A stretch of DNA of 64,000 nt. It comes from Sparassis latifolia (taxonomy: Eukaryota; Basidiomycota; Agaricomycetes; Polyporales; Sparassidaceae). Positions 32,629-43,141 of the stretch are shown here, piece by piece; positions within the stretch are counted from its first letter, which is position 1; every line of letters begins with the position of its first letter. The position numbers and the translations under genes were made by a program. The stretch covers positions 3,162,001 to 3,226,000 of the forward strand of contig CM031555.1 of the NCBI GenBank assembly GCA_018466975.1, written 5' to 3'. The notes under the pieces were generated by a model. The model made no database searches. It was not told the DNA's origin and saw only the letters and a list, made by a program, of their open reading frames with translations.

Positions 32629-33497
32629 ATGTATAGTTACAGTACAGGGATGTCCAGATGTGTTTCTAGAGATGATTTCAACGCCAGCCGGGCCTTGCGC
32701 ATTCGCATACCCTCCAAGACAACATCCGTCAGTCCACAAGATCGAATGGGTTTATTTTTTCTCGACGATCCTTGTCAGGATCACCCCAATGCTCCGCCAA
32801 CAGCATTGGCCCCAGAGATAGAGAACGAAGGCACAAATTTTCGTACAGTTGCATCCCCAACCAAGAAACGACGCCACACAGATGCTGATCTCCCTGCAGC
32901 TAAGGTACGAGCAACTCAATTATTTTGCACACTGAGTGACCTCTTAAGTCTATTACAAAGCGATCAGCCAACCGTAAGGGAAGAGAAAAGACTACGGACC
33001 TTGGCAAGTCCTAAAATCGTGAAATGTATCATCGGGTCTCACAAATAATCCTAAATCATTATATAGCAGGGACATCCTCTACGGCGACCCAATCGACAAA
33101 CTTCGCAGCCCTGTTGCAGCAAATTTCTAGAGCACACGACGACGTGGACAGACAGTGCATGGAGTTGACGGCGAAGGTACAATTTTTGGAGCAGGAGCAA
33201 GAGTTGTTGTTTCTGGAGAAAGAACAGATCCAACGCGATAGACAAACAGAAACTGAACAGGCTCAACAGAGGGAACAGGATAAAACAGAGGAAATCAATG
33301 TATGGACGACGCGATGTACCAACCTAGAAGAAGAGAACGGAAGGTTGTCATCTGAGCGGGATGAGTTGGCACAGCAGCTAGAGCATTGGACGACTTGGGC
33401 CGATGCATGTCCGCGTGAGCTGATGGTATCGGCGATGGCGAGTGCTCCCATCTCATCGTTCAGTAGCGGAGTGGTTGATGCACCAATTCTGATATAG
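32629..33497 (+). CDS. Hypothetical coiled-coil protein (two probable exons)
   Basis: I recognise no family. A first open stretch (32629-32905) has a basic patch SPTKKRRHTDAD, nuclear-signal-like, and ends at a canonical GTACGA donor. A second stretch (about 33067-33497) is a strong heptad-type coiled coil: Glu/Gln/Leu-rich helices (KVQFLEQEQELLFLEKEQIQR...LEEENGRLSSERDELAQQLE) followed by a short non-helical C-terminus and a stop. The acceptor TAG/CAG near 33068 does not match the phase of the donor by one base, so the gene model is tentative and an indel or a different first exon is possible. The coiled coil itself is clear. Confidence 0.45.
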
Positions 33498-35394
33498 GAG
33501 GAGCGTAGGCGTCAGCTAGAGCCGGTAGGGGAAACCAATATCCAGTGATGTACAACAATAGTGTTTTCTTGAAGCCTCGAGGTAGTCGAACAATCAACAG
33601 CGCAGTGAGTACAGTCCGATGACCGCAGCAAGCTTGCCAGTGTATGCACACGGTCCAGAAATCATGCTTGAATCACACATTTTTGGTCCGAATGTCTTTG
33701 ACCCGGCTTCTTGCCCGGACCATCGAACTTTCCCAAATGTCCCCGCTGGGAGGTTTCATCGTAAATACCCTCACCTAAGAAAGATTACTCGTAAGTGACT
33801 CACGTTAGCGCGTGTTCTGTCCCCGCTCGAATTTCGAGTCCGCACTGATATTGCGTACGCCTATTGCTTCGACGGCGCTTTGCTCTTTTCGGATGCAAAG
33901 TACTACGCGTTTACCGAGTTTGTGACGTCTTGACAATTACTTCACTCTGCTGATGTATCAAAACAATCCCGTTTTTGACTGAGATTTTACATCAAATCAC
34001 ATCTTGAGAAAACTCCGAGGGGCCATGGTATTATATCTCTCCGAGTTGTGAGTGCGCGTCCTTACGGAGACCTCGTCAGCGAGTGACACAAGTACTGCAG
34101 GTTTAAAATGCGATGAGGACATACACAGCAATCGGCGTACCTTTCATTTCGGTCTCGCCGGCGAGTCAGGCACTGTTTGGACCACAAGATGAGAGCATTA
34201 ACTCAACGACGTCGCCCAAGGAAATGCAATATCACGCAGTGTAGATTCAACAGCCTGACTTTTGACTTTGGAGGTTGGGAATCATATTGTGCACTTCCCA
34301 GCCTTTCAGAACAAATTCTATCGGCCACCAGTCGAGCGTACCGCTGAGCCGCACCTGATGATTAGTTTTTTCGTTCCCGCCGTAGCTAAGCACGTTTCTT
34401 CTGCGCCGGCCCTCAGATCCACCTCTACTCGCAGTCCTAACGCCTGAGAGCAAGTATTCCGACCCTGATTGAAGCCGGAGTGACCTGCGAAATTATCTAA
34501 CACCATCAGATGATTGTCCCCTTGTGACTTTACCTCTGGTTTGAAGACAGTGCGTCTCCGCCGACAGCACCTCGCGAGTCGTGAAACGCGTGTTGCTCCG
34601 AACTGCGGAGTGGCTAGAGTATTGCCGCTGTGAGCCTGTGACGAGCTGTGAAAATTTGTCTGATGCACCCAGCTGTATCCTAACAATTTAAAGAGCATCT
34701 GCTCTGGGGTAGAAATCAATGTCTGAAGCTGCAGACAGAGGGATGTGGTCAGAGCGCGATCGAGAGGTGACCGTCGCGGTGAGTGAAACCGTGACGGCAG
34801 TAAAATTAACGCCACCGTCACATCGAGCATCCGCCCATGTTCTCAACCCACCATGATCTACCTCCATGCTTCGGGAAGCTCTCCCGATCTATTTCTCAGC
34901 CACATCCCAGCCGTTTCCCAGCTGGTCGTATCGGTCGTGAAGTCGGTCAGCGGTCAGCGTGTGGGGGCTGTGATTTGTATCCTGCACAAATGGATGGAAA
35001 TCACAACCGAGTTGACGCGTGTTCAACATATTGTAAGCCAGGAAGGATGACAAGGAGATTGCGCTGGCCTTGTGTCGTGCATCGGCTGTCCCTGAGTCTG
35101 CATGGGAGCGTGCCAGATGGGCAAGGAACCAGCGAAGTTCTTGGCCAGTGTCGGCACGAGTGGCTTCGCAACACTTCCACAGTCTTCCCCATTTTCAGGC
35201 TCGTATCACGGAAGAGACTTTCGCAGCATCTGTAATATGCGACGCAGCCGTGATCGCTTCAAGTCCGCTCATATCACGCCTGGTGGCAGACGTCAAATTT
35301 CGTTCGTTGTGTGAATGCCCGATGTCACCAGCTTAAAACCAGCCTTTCTTCGTGGTCTGACTTCAGTGCTATCTGATCCCCCCCCTCTTCGAGC
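33498..35394. other. Long intergenic region upstream of the desaturase
   Basis: Almost 1.9 kb with only scattered short open frames. The longest (34318-34830, minus, 170 codons) has no recognisable motif and I do not call it. The final part before 35395 is CT-rich, as expected of the desaturase promoter. Confidence 0.45.
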
Positions 35395-37202
35395 ATGACA
35401 GACTCCCGCTCTCACGGCCCAACAGTTGCGCAGAAAAACCGGGTTTACTCCGAGGATGACCTTCCCGAGTTTACTCCTTTGCCATGGTATGTCGTTATCC
35501 TATGTAGCACACGAAATTACTGAAGGTCACCCAGGACGCTGAACCAGATTCGCGCGGCGATTCCCGAACGCTTGTTCGTTCGCCACAATGGGAAGGCCTT
35601 TGTCTACTTGGCAAGGGACCTGGCAATGGCCGCAATGATGTGGTGGTTTGGTACCTTGCTCGACCCATTTTGCAAGAGGCCCCTCGTGATCCGTAATCTG
35701 GGCCCTGTGGGTGCTGAGATCCTTCGCTGGTCAGGTTGGCTGTTCTAGTGGGTGTTATCTTCTGCCTCCTTGATGTGAATGCTGATCCGTCTGTAGCTGG
35801 TGGTTCCAGGGCCTGATCTTTACTGGTCTCTGGGTCGTGGGTCACGAAGTGAGTAGAGAGGCTTCCATTTTAACGTCATTCGAATTCATCGAGGAAGCTA
35901 GTGCGGACATGGTGCTTTCTCTTCGAACAAGCGAATCTCCGACAGTATTGGATTTGTGAGAATTCTATCCCGTCGTGGAACGTCCCGCGTGCTGACTGGC
36001 GTGGACAAGTAGATATTGCACACCGCCCTCTTTACCCCGTTCTTCAGCTGGAAAATCTCTCACCATCGTCACCATAGCAATCACGCGTCCATGGAACGGG
36101 ACGAGGTGTACGTCCCGCTCATCCGAAGTGACCTGGGAATACCTAAAGAAGTAGACGGACATGAGATCGACTACGAAGATTACTTCGGAGACACACCCAT
36201 TTTCACACTGCTGATGTTGATCCGCCAGCAGCTTTTTGCGTTTCCGGCGTACCTGCGTACGTGATGCTTAATGATGTTCGGAAGCCTATCCTGATAACTC
36301 ATTGAATCACAGTGTTCAATGTATCTGGCCAGAAGAGCTATCCGAAGTGGACCAACCATTTTGACCGTGCGTTTTGTCAGCAGACTTTGAACCAACGACC
36401 CATAACACATACTTCATTTTCTGCACACGTAGCAAATTCGATCCTGTTCAACCCGAGCCAACGCAATGCTGTCATACTTTCCAATATTGGCATTGCCTCC
36501 ATGATTGCTGCGCTCAAATGGGCTTTGTCAATCTGGGGTTCCGCAGTGGTCATCAAGTTCTACGTTATTCCCTGGTTGTGCGTCAATCACTGGTAAGTGC
36601 CATTCACTTTGCCGTTTCCCACAGCATTCATCGAACCTCGGCGGCCTCAGGTTCCTTATGGCGACGTACCTCCACCACACGGACCCCCAGCTCCCGCACT
36701 ATCGTAACACACAGTGGAACTTCCAGCGCGGCGCGGCATCGACCGTGGATCGTCCGTTCCTCGGATGGCAGGGACGCTTCTTCATGCACGATGTTTCGCA
36801 CTTCCACGTGGTCCATCACTTCTTTCCCATGATGCCCTGGTGTGCGTGTAATAAAGTTTCGGTTCGGAACGGTCTGATTGATATCCTGTTTGTACAGACC
36901 ATGGAGAGGAGGCGACGACTTATTTGAAAGAATTTCTCGGGAACCAGTATCATTACGATGAAACACCCATCTTCAGGGCTCTGTGGAGATCCTACAACGA
37001 CTGCCAATTCGTAGAAGACGAAGGTATCCGTGTCTTCTGCTCTCGACAAACATTCGTTATTTATACGTTCGCAGGTGATGTGTTGTTCTACCGCAACAAA
37101 AAGGGCCAGGCGGCCGTACGGCCGGCTGCAGCTTATCGCGGTGGCGTATTGAAAAAATACACGAATGAGCTCAGTGTACTCGTCTCTTTGTGTCTTTACT
37201 AG
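35395..37202 (+). CDS. Delta-12 fatty acid desaturase (oleate to linoleate), FAD2-type
   Basis: ER membrane di-iron enzyme that makes linoleic from oleic acid. Ten exons (35395-35486, 35535-35729, 35797-35848, 35902-35955, 36013-36256, 36313-36366, 36433-36592, 36651-36841, 36898-37023, 37075-37202) total 1296 bases, 431 residues, with all phases consistent. All three histidine boxes are present: HECGH (the first split by an intron after HE), HHRHH and HVVHH. Membrane pairs surround them (LARDLAMAAMMWWFGTLL; FQGLIFTGLWVVG; IASMIAALKWALSIWG). The C-terminus has DCQFVEDEGDVLFYRN, a common ending. Intron 2 uses a weaker GTCAGG donor, chosen because it is the only one that keeps frame. Confidence 0.93.
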
Positions 37203-37416
37203 CATCTTGCAGGGGCGAAACCCGCTGTAGCTTCGGGCGGCCGTGCATTAGTGTACTTGTGATGAATAGAGAACTCGTCGGCTCAAAAAGTGTGCGCTGT
37301 GACCTCAGTAGAACCCTTGAAGAACTCCCGGGCCTGGTAGGGACTCCAAAGATGGACCGCTGTTTGCCCGTTCTGTGTTGAGCGCATTCTATACCCTATT
37401 TCCTCCGAAGATGCGC

Positions 37417-37424
37417 CATGTCCT
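37417..37424. repeat. 8-bp target site duplication CATGTCCT (left)
   Basis: Immediately left of the inverted-repeat element. The same CATGTCCT occurs at 37754-37761 immediately right of it. Confidence 0.8.
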
Positions 37425-37753
37425 AGGACCCCGGATTATAGGTGGGGAACCCTGAGTGCCATCCAGACAAACTTTGGGCGAAATCCACGCACAACCCTGA
37501 TATAATCCAGACAGTTTGGGAGAAATTTTTTGAAAAGCCTGGTGCTGGTCCGGACATTTTGGCCCGATAGAGCCCTCGGCGAGCGCCAAAATGGCGCTTT
37601 CGGGAGCCTGATGCCGCCATCCACACAAGATTTGGGGGAAATTGGCACTTCACCCTGATTTCATCCAGACACAAAGGTCGAATTTCGGGTTTCGGCGCTT
37701 AGACATTTTTGGGCTCGCCGGATCAGGGTTGTTCACCTATAATCCGGGGTCCT
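37425..37753. mobile_element. hAT-like non-autonomous element (MITE), 329 bp
   Basis: Ends are inverted repeats of about 30 bases beginning AGGACCCCGGATTATAGGTG on each strand, with a few mismatches after base 20. It is flanked by the 8-bp duplication CATGTCCT, the hallmark length for hAT transposons. The inside carries four diverged copies of a unit with ATCCAGACA followed by TTTGGG-GAAAT-like sequence, and three copies of ACCCTGA. No ORF of interest. Confidence 0.78.
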
Positions 37754-37895
37754 CATGTCCTCAGTTAATATCTAGAAGCTGACTTGACGCCGCTAATTTT
37801 GTACTGTGCACTTCTGATACGTCGCGCAAAGGAAGATCTGTCCAGCGGTATTCGAACCAACTTCGCGCGGGAGAATGACGCTACTTGTACGGCGA

Positions 37896-38085
37896 CATCA
37901 GCAAAAGTCAACTTTTGGTTACCTCCATTTAGCTCCCTTATCTCCTTAATTAAGGAGGTCTCTGTTCTTATTTGGGCAATTAAAGCCAATAAGGGTGAAT
38001 AATGGAGGAATAAGAGAAGGGATCTCCTTATTTTTCCTTAATCAAGGGAATAACACCGGTAAGCAAAAGTTGACTTTTGCTGATG
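37896..38085. mobile_element. 190-bp MITE, copy 1
   Basis: Terminal inverted repeats of 22 bases begin CATCAGCAAAAGTCAACT, and each end is itself nearly palindromic. The interior holds a perfect palindrome CTCCTTAATTAAGGAG. The same 190 bases occur in reverse orientation at 39615-39804 with about one mismatch. No coding capacity. A clean target duplication is not evident. Confidence 0.8.
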
Positions 38086-38307
38086 GAGTGACAAAGCATG
38101 TACACAACATTCCGTAACTGGATAGTAGTTGGCAGTGCGGGGAGAAACAAAACTACTGGAAAAAGAAATGATATGGACAATATGGCAAAGACACATAATA
38201 GCTTACATAGTATGAAGTGCGGAGACTGGTACTAGGGATGACATCTTTGGAACAATCCGACAATGTAGGGCAAAAAGCAGACGGAGAGGGATGCAGATAA
38301 GGTGGGC

Positions 38308-39161
38308 TCAGTAGTTGTTGAGAGAGAGGACGAAGATGTTCGGGGCGGAGTACCCGAGACGTCCTCTGACATAATGGTCCTTCCTGGCCAGTTTGTCGAA
38401 CCACACCTTGCTCTGGAGCCAGTCTATAGCACCAAGATGACGGATGTCAGTCGATAAACTGCATCTAAAGAGCGCATCAACATACCTGCACGCCGAAGTC
38501 GAGAAGATGGTTGCGTCTGCGGCGAGTAGTAACTTGGATAGCTCATCGTGTTCGCGTTCGCGGCAGCTGCGGCGGCCCGTCGCATATAGTCCTGCTGCCG
38601 CGGGGGAAGCGATTCTAGCTCCTTGTCCGTCACATAGTTCTCGGTGTATCTGCAGGTTGGGCAGATTTATTATCAGAATAGAACTTGAGGAAGGACTCAA
38701 ACGAGACTTACTCCTTGTGGAGGGCGGTGCAGATGTCACCGAGCGTGACACCCTGCGGATTCCTCACGATCGTGCACCATGGGCTGACCTCAGTGATGAT
38801 GATGAGCTGGTCTACTCTGGGGAGCGTGGCGGGCTCGTCCTTCGGCGTGAAGGGGAGGTCGTGATCGCGCGCTTCCTGGTTATAGCCGGTGGGACGACCT
38901 ATAAAGGAATAAGTTCATCTACGAACACTACTCGAGATATTCCATACCTAACGTGATATTGAATGTGAGCAGAAAGGGTTCAAATGTTGCCGAAAGAATG
39001 GGGTTCAGCTCAAGCTCCACGTCTCCGAGTAGGTAGAGATCGGTCTGGCTCAGCATGGGCCCATCTGTCCAATATGTTGCAACAACTGATCGAGGGAAGA
39101 CGAAGATCCAACGAAACGTACATGATGGCCCAGGTGCCCACTTCCCTACAGAGTCGATCAT
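38308..39161 (-). CDS. DUF6699 protein lying between two inverted MITE copies
   Basis: Five exons (39161-39122, 39064-38948, 38898-38712, 38649-38486, 38423-38308) give 624 coding bases, 207 residues, all junctions GT-AG and in phase. It starts MIDSVGKWAPGPSYGPML, with the WAPGP...G..L lead-in common in this family, then DLYLLGDVELELNP, WCTIVRNPQGVTLGDI and a short Ala-rich helix. It ends APNIFVLSLNNY. No signal peptide or membrane span. Same family as the gene at 30267-31915 but without the Pro/Gln-rich half. The function of the family is unknown. An upstream extra exon cannot be excluded. Confidence 0.75.
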
Positions 39162-39941
39162 AGCGGATCCCGACGTTGCGTTGAACAAGAACGAGGAATA
39201 TACTGGCTGGATATCAGACCGTTTCTGGTACTACTCCAAGGACAAGACTGCCTTTAAATGGTATCAACGAATACAGAAGGCTCCGGGAACGAGTCAGACG
39301 TAGACAGAGAGGAAATCCTGGCTTCTATACCCAGGCTATGCCATGCAGAGCCTCAGGCCTCATTGCTCAGCGTCTGTGCGATATCCGATGAGATTAAACC
39401 ACCCAATTGGAGATCCCCTTGAACATTCGATCTCCTAGCTGCGCACATAGTTGCAGTTCAAGAACAAGCTGAGTGGCTCGATCTCAGAGAAACGGAATAT
39501 GTTTCGAGATTTAGTAACACCTGTCACCAGTAAACAAGCATGGACTTGGATTTTGCGCCAAGATGATGTAGATAGCTGACTCGGAGTGGCGAGCGGAATC
39601 TAAGCTGGATCGCACATCAGCAAAAGTCAACTTTTGCTTACCGGTGTTATTCCCTTGATTAAGGAAAAATAAGGAGATCCCTTCTCTTATTCCTCCATTA
39701 TTCACCCTTATTGGCTTTAATTGCCCAAATAAGCACAGAGACCTCCTTAATTAAGGAGATAAGGGAGCTAAATGGAGGTAACCAAAAGTTGACTTTTGCT
39801 GATGCAGTAGATAAGATTAGATCACACTCTCACAGTCACAAGCCCGACTGAGTCAGTCATCTACTGTACAAGTACTAGTACTGCTTTCTATCTTGGCCAG
39901 CGCATCTGTTAAATCTCTTCTGTCACACACCTCCTGTAGAC
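39162..39941. other. Divergent intergenic region with MITE copy 2
   Basis: Apart from the element at 39615-39804 there is nothing recognisable. It should hold the promoters of the DUF6699 gene (-) and the CCDC124 homolog (+). Confidence 0.5.
39615..39804. mobile_element. 190-bp MITE, copy 2 (reverse orientation)
   Basis: Reverse complement of 37896-38085, the same length and about one mismatch (a T/G difference in the CTGTTCTTATT region). It lies about 140 bases before the start codon of the CCDC124 homolog. Confidence 0.8.
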
Positions 39942-40973
39942 ATGCCGCCGAAAGGGGGGAACGCGAAGAAGGAATCTGGGCGAGCGAAGAAAGCCGAGAA
40001 CGAGGCCAAGAAGAACGCGGCAGCGGAGGCAGAGAAAGTGAGCCACACACTACTTTATCTGTTCGCACTTGCTCAAGCTTTTCCAATGCTGTAAATGTTT
40101 TAGGCACGCAAAGAGGTTGATAAGTGGAGCGAAGGGGCGAAGAGCAGTAAGTCTAAGGAAGAGAAAGAAGAGAAACGCAGAGCGGAGCTTGCGCGCAAGG
40201 CCGAGGCTGCGCGTCTGCTAGCCGATGAGGAGGCAGCAATACCGCCGAAGGTGAAAACGCCGAAAGCGGGTGCAAAGAAGGCTAAGCCCTCAAAGCCTGC
40301 TGGCCCGGGGGCGATCGCAGCCGGCGGAGGTCTTGAAGCTGTTTCCGTCGCCGAGAAAGAGATGGAGAGTGATGGGCATAGGGAAGAGCCAGAGACATTC
40401 AGCGCCACTGGCATCGACAATGCCATCGATCTTCTTGAGGTTGTCACCGCTAAGATGGACAAGGCGAGTGTAGGACAGCAGGCGGCCGGTATCGAGAGAC
40501 ATCCAGAGGTAAGGCGATTCTGCGATCTGCACATGGATCAACTGACAGTTGCTGTACTTAGCGGCGGTTCAAGGCAGCATTCGAGGCTTACAAAGAACTT
40601 GAAATGCCTAATGTCAGAGCGGATGTGCGCACTTACCCATTGTTCACTTCGTGTGTCGTAACCTCATAGAACTACCGCATTTTCAGCACCCAGGTCTGCG
40701 ACTGCAACAGTACCAGGTACGCAAACGCTGTTACACGGATTCACTGACACTTACCATCCCCATCCAGGATATCCTGTACAAACAATTCCAGAAATCACCG
40801 GAGAATCCGTATGTTGCGATTGGTCTAATAGTCTGTCGTATTGCTTCACCATAACATTAATTTTCAGGTTCAACCAAACCACCATCTCGTACGACGCCAC
40901 AAAGGAAGAGAAGGTGGATGCGCTGAAGAGCAAGAATGCAGCTATTGCAGATCGACTGAGGGAAAAATCCTGA
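39942..40973 (+). CDS. CCDC124/Oxs1-type ribosome-associated protein
   Basis: Homolog of human CCDC124, fission-yeast Oxs1 and budding-yeast Lso2, small proteins that bind idle 80S ribosomes and help them recover or restart. Six exons (39942-40037, 40104-40508, 40562-40624, 40687-40716, 40768-40808, 40868-40973) give 246 residues in phase. The N-terminus MPPKGGNAKKESGRAKKAE is a Lys/Ala-rich basic helix, followed by a long charged coiled coil (EEKEEKRRAELARKAEAARLL). The conserved C-terminal domain has IDNAIDLLEVV, RRFKAAFEAYKE, HPGLRLQQYQDILYKQF and SPENPFNQ. Function is inferred from the family. Confidence 0.88.
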
Positions 40974-41476
40974 ACTGCACTTTGTCCGGTTCTGTCATTG
41001 AAGGGCACGTCGAGGTCATTGCCATAACGGTCAGTTGGTGACTTTAGCTCCTAAAATCGCGGTCAACCAGATGTCCGCTGACAGGCGCACAGCCATGGGC
41101 GAGGGATGGACAGTCTGCATTTGCGCGGCATGTATGTTGATCACGTTTGTATCCAGCCTGTACTACTCTTAGGACCTACACAATTCTATGGATGGTTGAC
41201 TCACCGCCTCTGTCTTCGAGCTGTGGCAATCACCTGCTTGTTTTCTGACATATCGTCGCCCCTAAAAACGCCTACGAGGGCTGTGATTCTGCTGCACTGC
41301 ATTATACTGTATACAGGACGATTCGGCGCTGGTACCATGCCATGGTGACATTAATGCGTGTTTTCAGACATCTTGCTGACATAATCAGACTACTTCACAC
41401 ATAAACGTCAGATTTTTGCTCTTCCCCCAATATTCTTCCACGCAACTTTCACCCATCCTGGGCAAACCTTCTCAAC
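40974..41476. other. Intergenic region upstream of the calcipressin gene
   Basis: No gene, repeat or RNA recognised. The last 80 bases are CT-rich, as expected of a promoter. Confidence 0.5.
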
Positions 41477-42271
41477 ATGACCCCTAATCAGACCTTCGCG
41501 ACTCCGCCATCGCCGCCGTCGAGCCATTCGGCGTCGCCGACCGCAGACTCATCGCGCACGAACACACTCATCATCACACAATTACCTGCAGCATTTTTTG
41601 CGCCAGCCATTCAAGAGGCATTGCGCGATTATTTTGCTTTATACGGCGCAATCCATGCATGGGCACCTCTGAAGGCATTCTCGAGAGTCCTCTTGGTATA
41701 TTACTCAGAAGACGATGCGGAGCGCGCGAAGCAAAGTTGTGACCGTCTTATCGTCGGCTCAACGCAGACCAGGTGAATATCTCTGCCGTTCCAGATTGAT
41801 ATCGTCTCATCGGAGTGTGCTCCCACCAGTCCAGAGATGACTTTGCGTGTGTATCGCGCTGACCCGACGCCGATCCGACAAGCACCAAAGGACGGCATGG
41901 ACGACCACTATCTTCGTCCTCCCCCCATTGAGAAGAACTTCCTGATTTCCCCCCCGGGCTCGCCCCCAGTGGGCTGGGAGCAGATCCGTGAGGAGCCGCC
42001 AAACTCTGCGCCACTTGCAGATGACCTCATATCGGCGCTGCGCAAGCTGGAAGTTGAGGCTGTGCACCACCACCATGGCTCCGGGCTTGAGGTACTGCTG
42101 GAGCCTCAGGAGGGTGTCGGCATCGGGGTTTATGTCGAGGATTGCGACAGTGGAGAAGAGGAGGGTGAGGTCGAAGAGGACTGGGTGTATGGTGAGACAT
42201 CGCCTGCTAGGGCGAAGTGGAGACCAATGTCTACCTCGCGCCCGCCGATGTCTCAGGCTGTTGGTGCATGA
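41477..42271 (+). CDS. Calcipressin / regulator of calcineurin (RCAN)
   Basis: Binds and modulates calcineurin, the Ca2+/calmodulin phosphatase. Two exons (41477-41772, 41830-42271) split by a 57-base intron give 245 residues. The N-terminal half is an RRM-like fold (TLIITQLPAAFF, YGAIHAWAPLKAFSRVLLVYYS). The second half holds the RCAN signature EKNFLISPPGSPPVGWEQ, whose SPPGSPP part is a known phosphorylation motif. An acidic stretch follows (DSGEEEGEVEEDW). The sequence ends in a plain stop after a basic tail. All seen directly; the regulatory sign (activator or inhibitor) is not deducible. Confidence 0.92.
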
Positions 42272-43141
42272 TTTTCTTGCATGTAAGTCTGCGCTCTCAG
42301 ATTTTATTGACGTTTGCCTGTCGTTTTCGCGATGATAATTTCTCAGACCTGTACCGACCCCTGATGAAGGGGTGTGCGGATAACTCTTTTTGCCTATACA
42401 TATTCTGACTTTCGTTCTATGTCTTCGTGATTAGTGAGATGCTGATTTTGTGTCATCTCCAGATGCTGCCATGTCGATATTGTATTTCTCTAGGTTTATT
42501 AATTGTGAGTGTTTCAATTTCCTCTTCCCTTACATTCTCGTGTACACGATGAGAACCATTCAGACCTGTTCTGACCCTGCTGGAGATAAACTAATTTATT
42601 GCCATTTTTCATTCTGATTTTTTTCCATGTCTATATCTCCCGCCGAAGCATCAATGCTCACGATCTGGTTCCTGTCACAGCTTATCACCTCCTGTATCTG
42701 CTTTCCGTTCATGCTCTCGGATCGGCTTATGGACTCTTGCACATACGGATTACAGTGTTTCAATAGTGGTATCTATGTGTATGGATAGTCAACATCTTTA
42801 TCTAATTCATGATATTTATGGTGTGTAGTTGTTCCGAACCCGCTCGGTGTTTGCATCTGTACAGTTTGTGACATGTGCCCGGGCGTTTCAAACGCAAGTC
42901 TTCGCAGGTGGCCAACGTGCAATGTAATAACTGGTGATGTTCCTCCACTCCCCAGCCCGATATTATGGATATATGATGATTACAGCACACTGTGCGACAT
43001 ACAACGGTTATAGGAAGGGTAAGTAAATACACATCGTCGCGATAACTGTCATGAAGAGATCGTGAATCTATGCGAAGTCCATGCAATGCAAGCGCGAATA
43101 ATGTAACATGCCAATAGAATCCACCTAAGCACAGTAAATGC
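42272..43141. other. Convergent intergenic region, no gene seen
   Basis: AT-rich 3' flank of the calcipressin gene (+) and the cysteine-rich receptor gene (-). Nothing coding recognised. Confidence 0.5.

Noticed and set aside
34318..34830. 170-codon minus-strand frame upstream of the desaturase
   Set aside because: No motif and no convincing promoter or splice context; probably chance.
37896..39804. Whole 37.9-39.8 kb block as one transposon carrying a DUF6699 cargo
   Set aside because: Each 190-bp unit has complete inverted ends of its own, and I found no target duplication around the whole block, so two independent MITEs are simpler.
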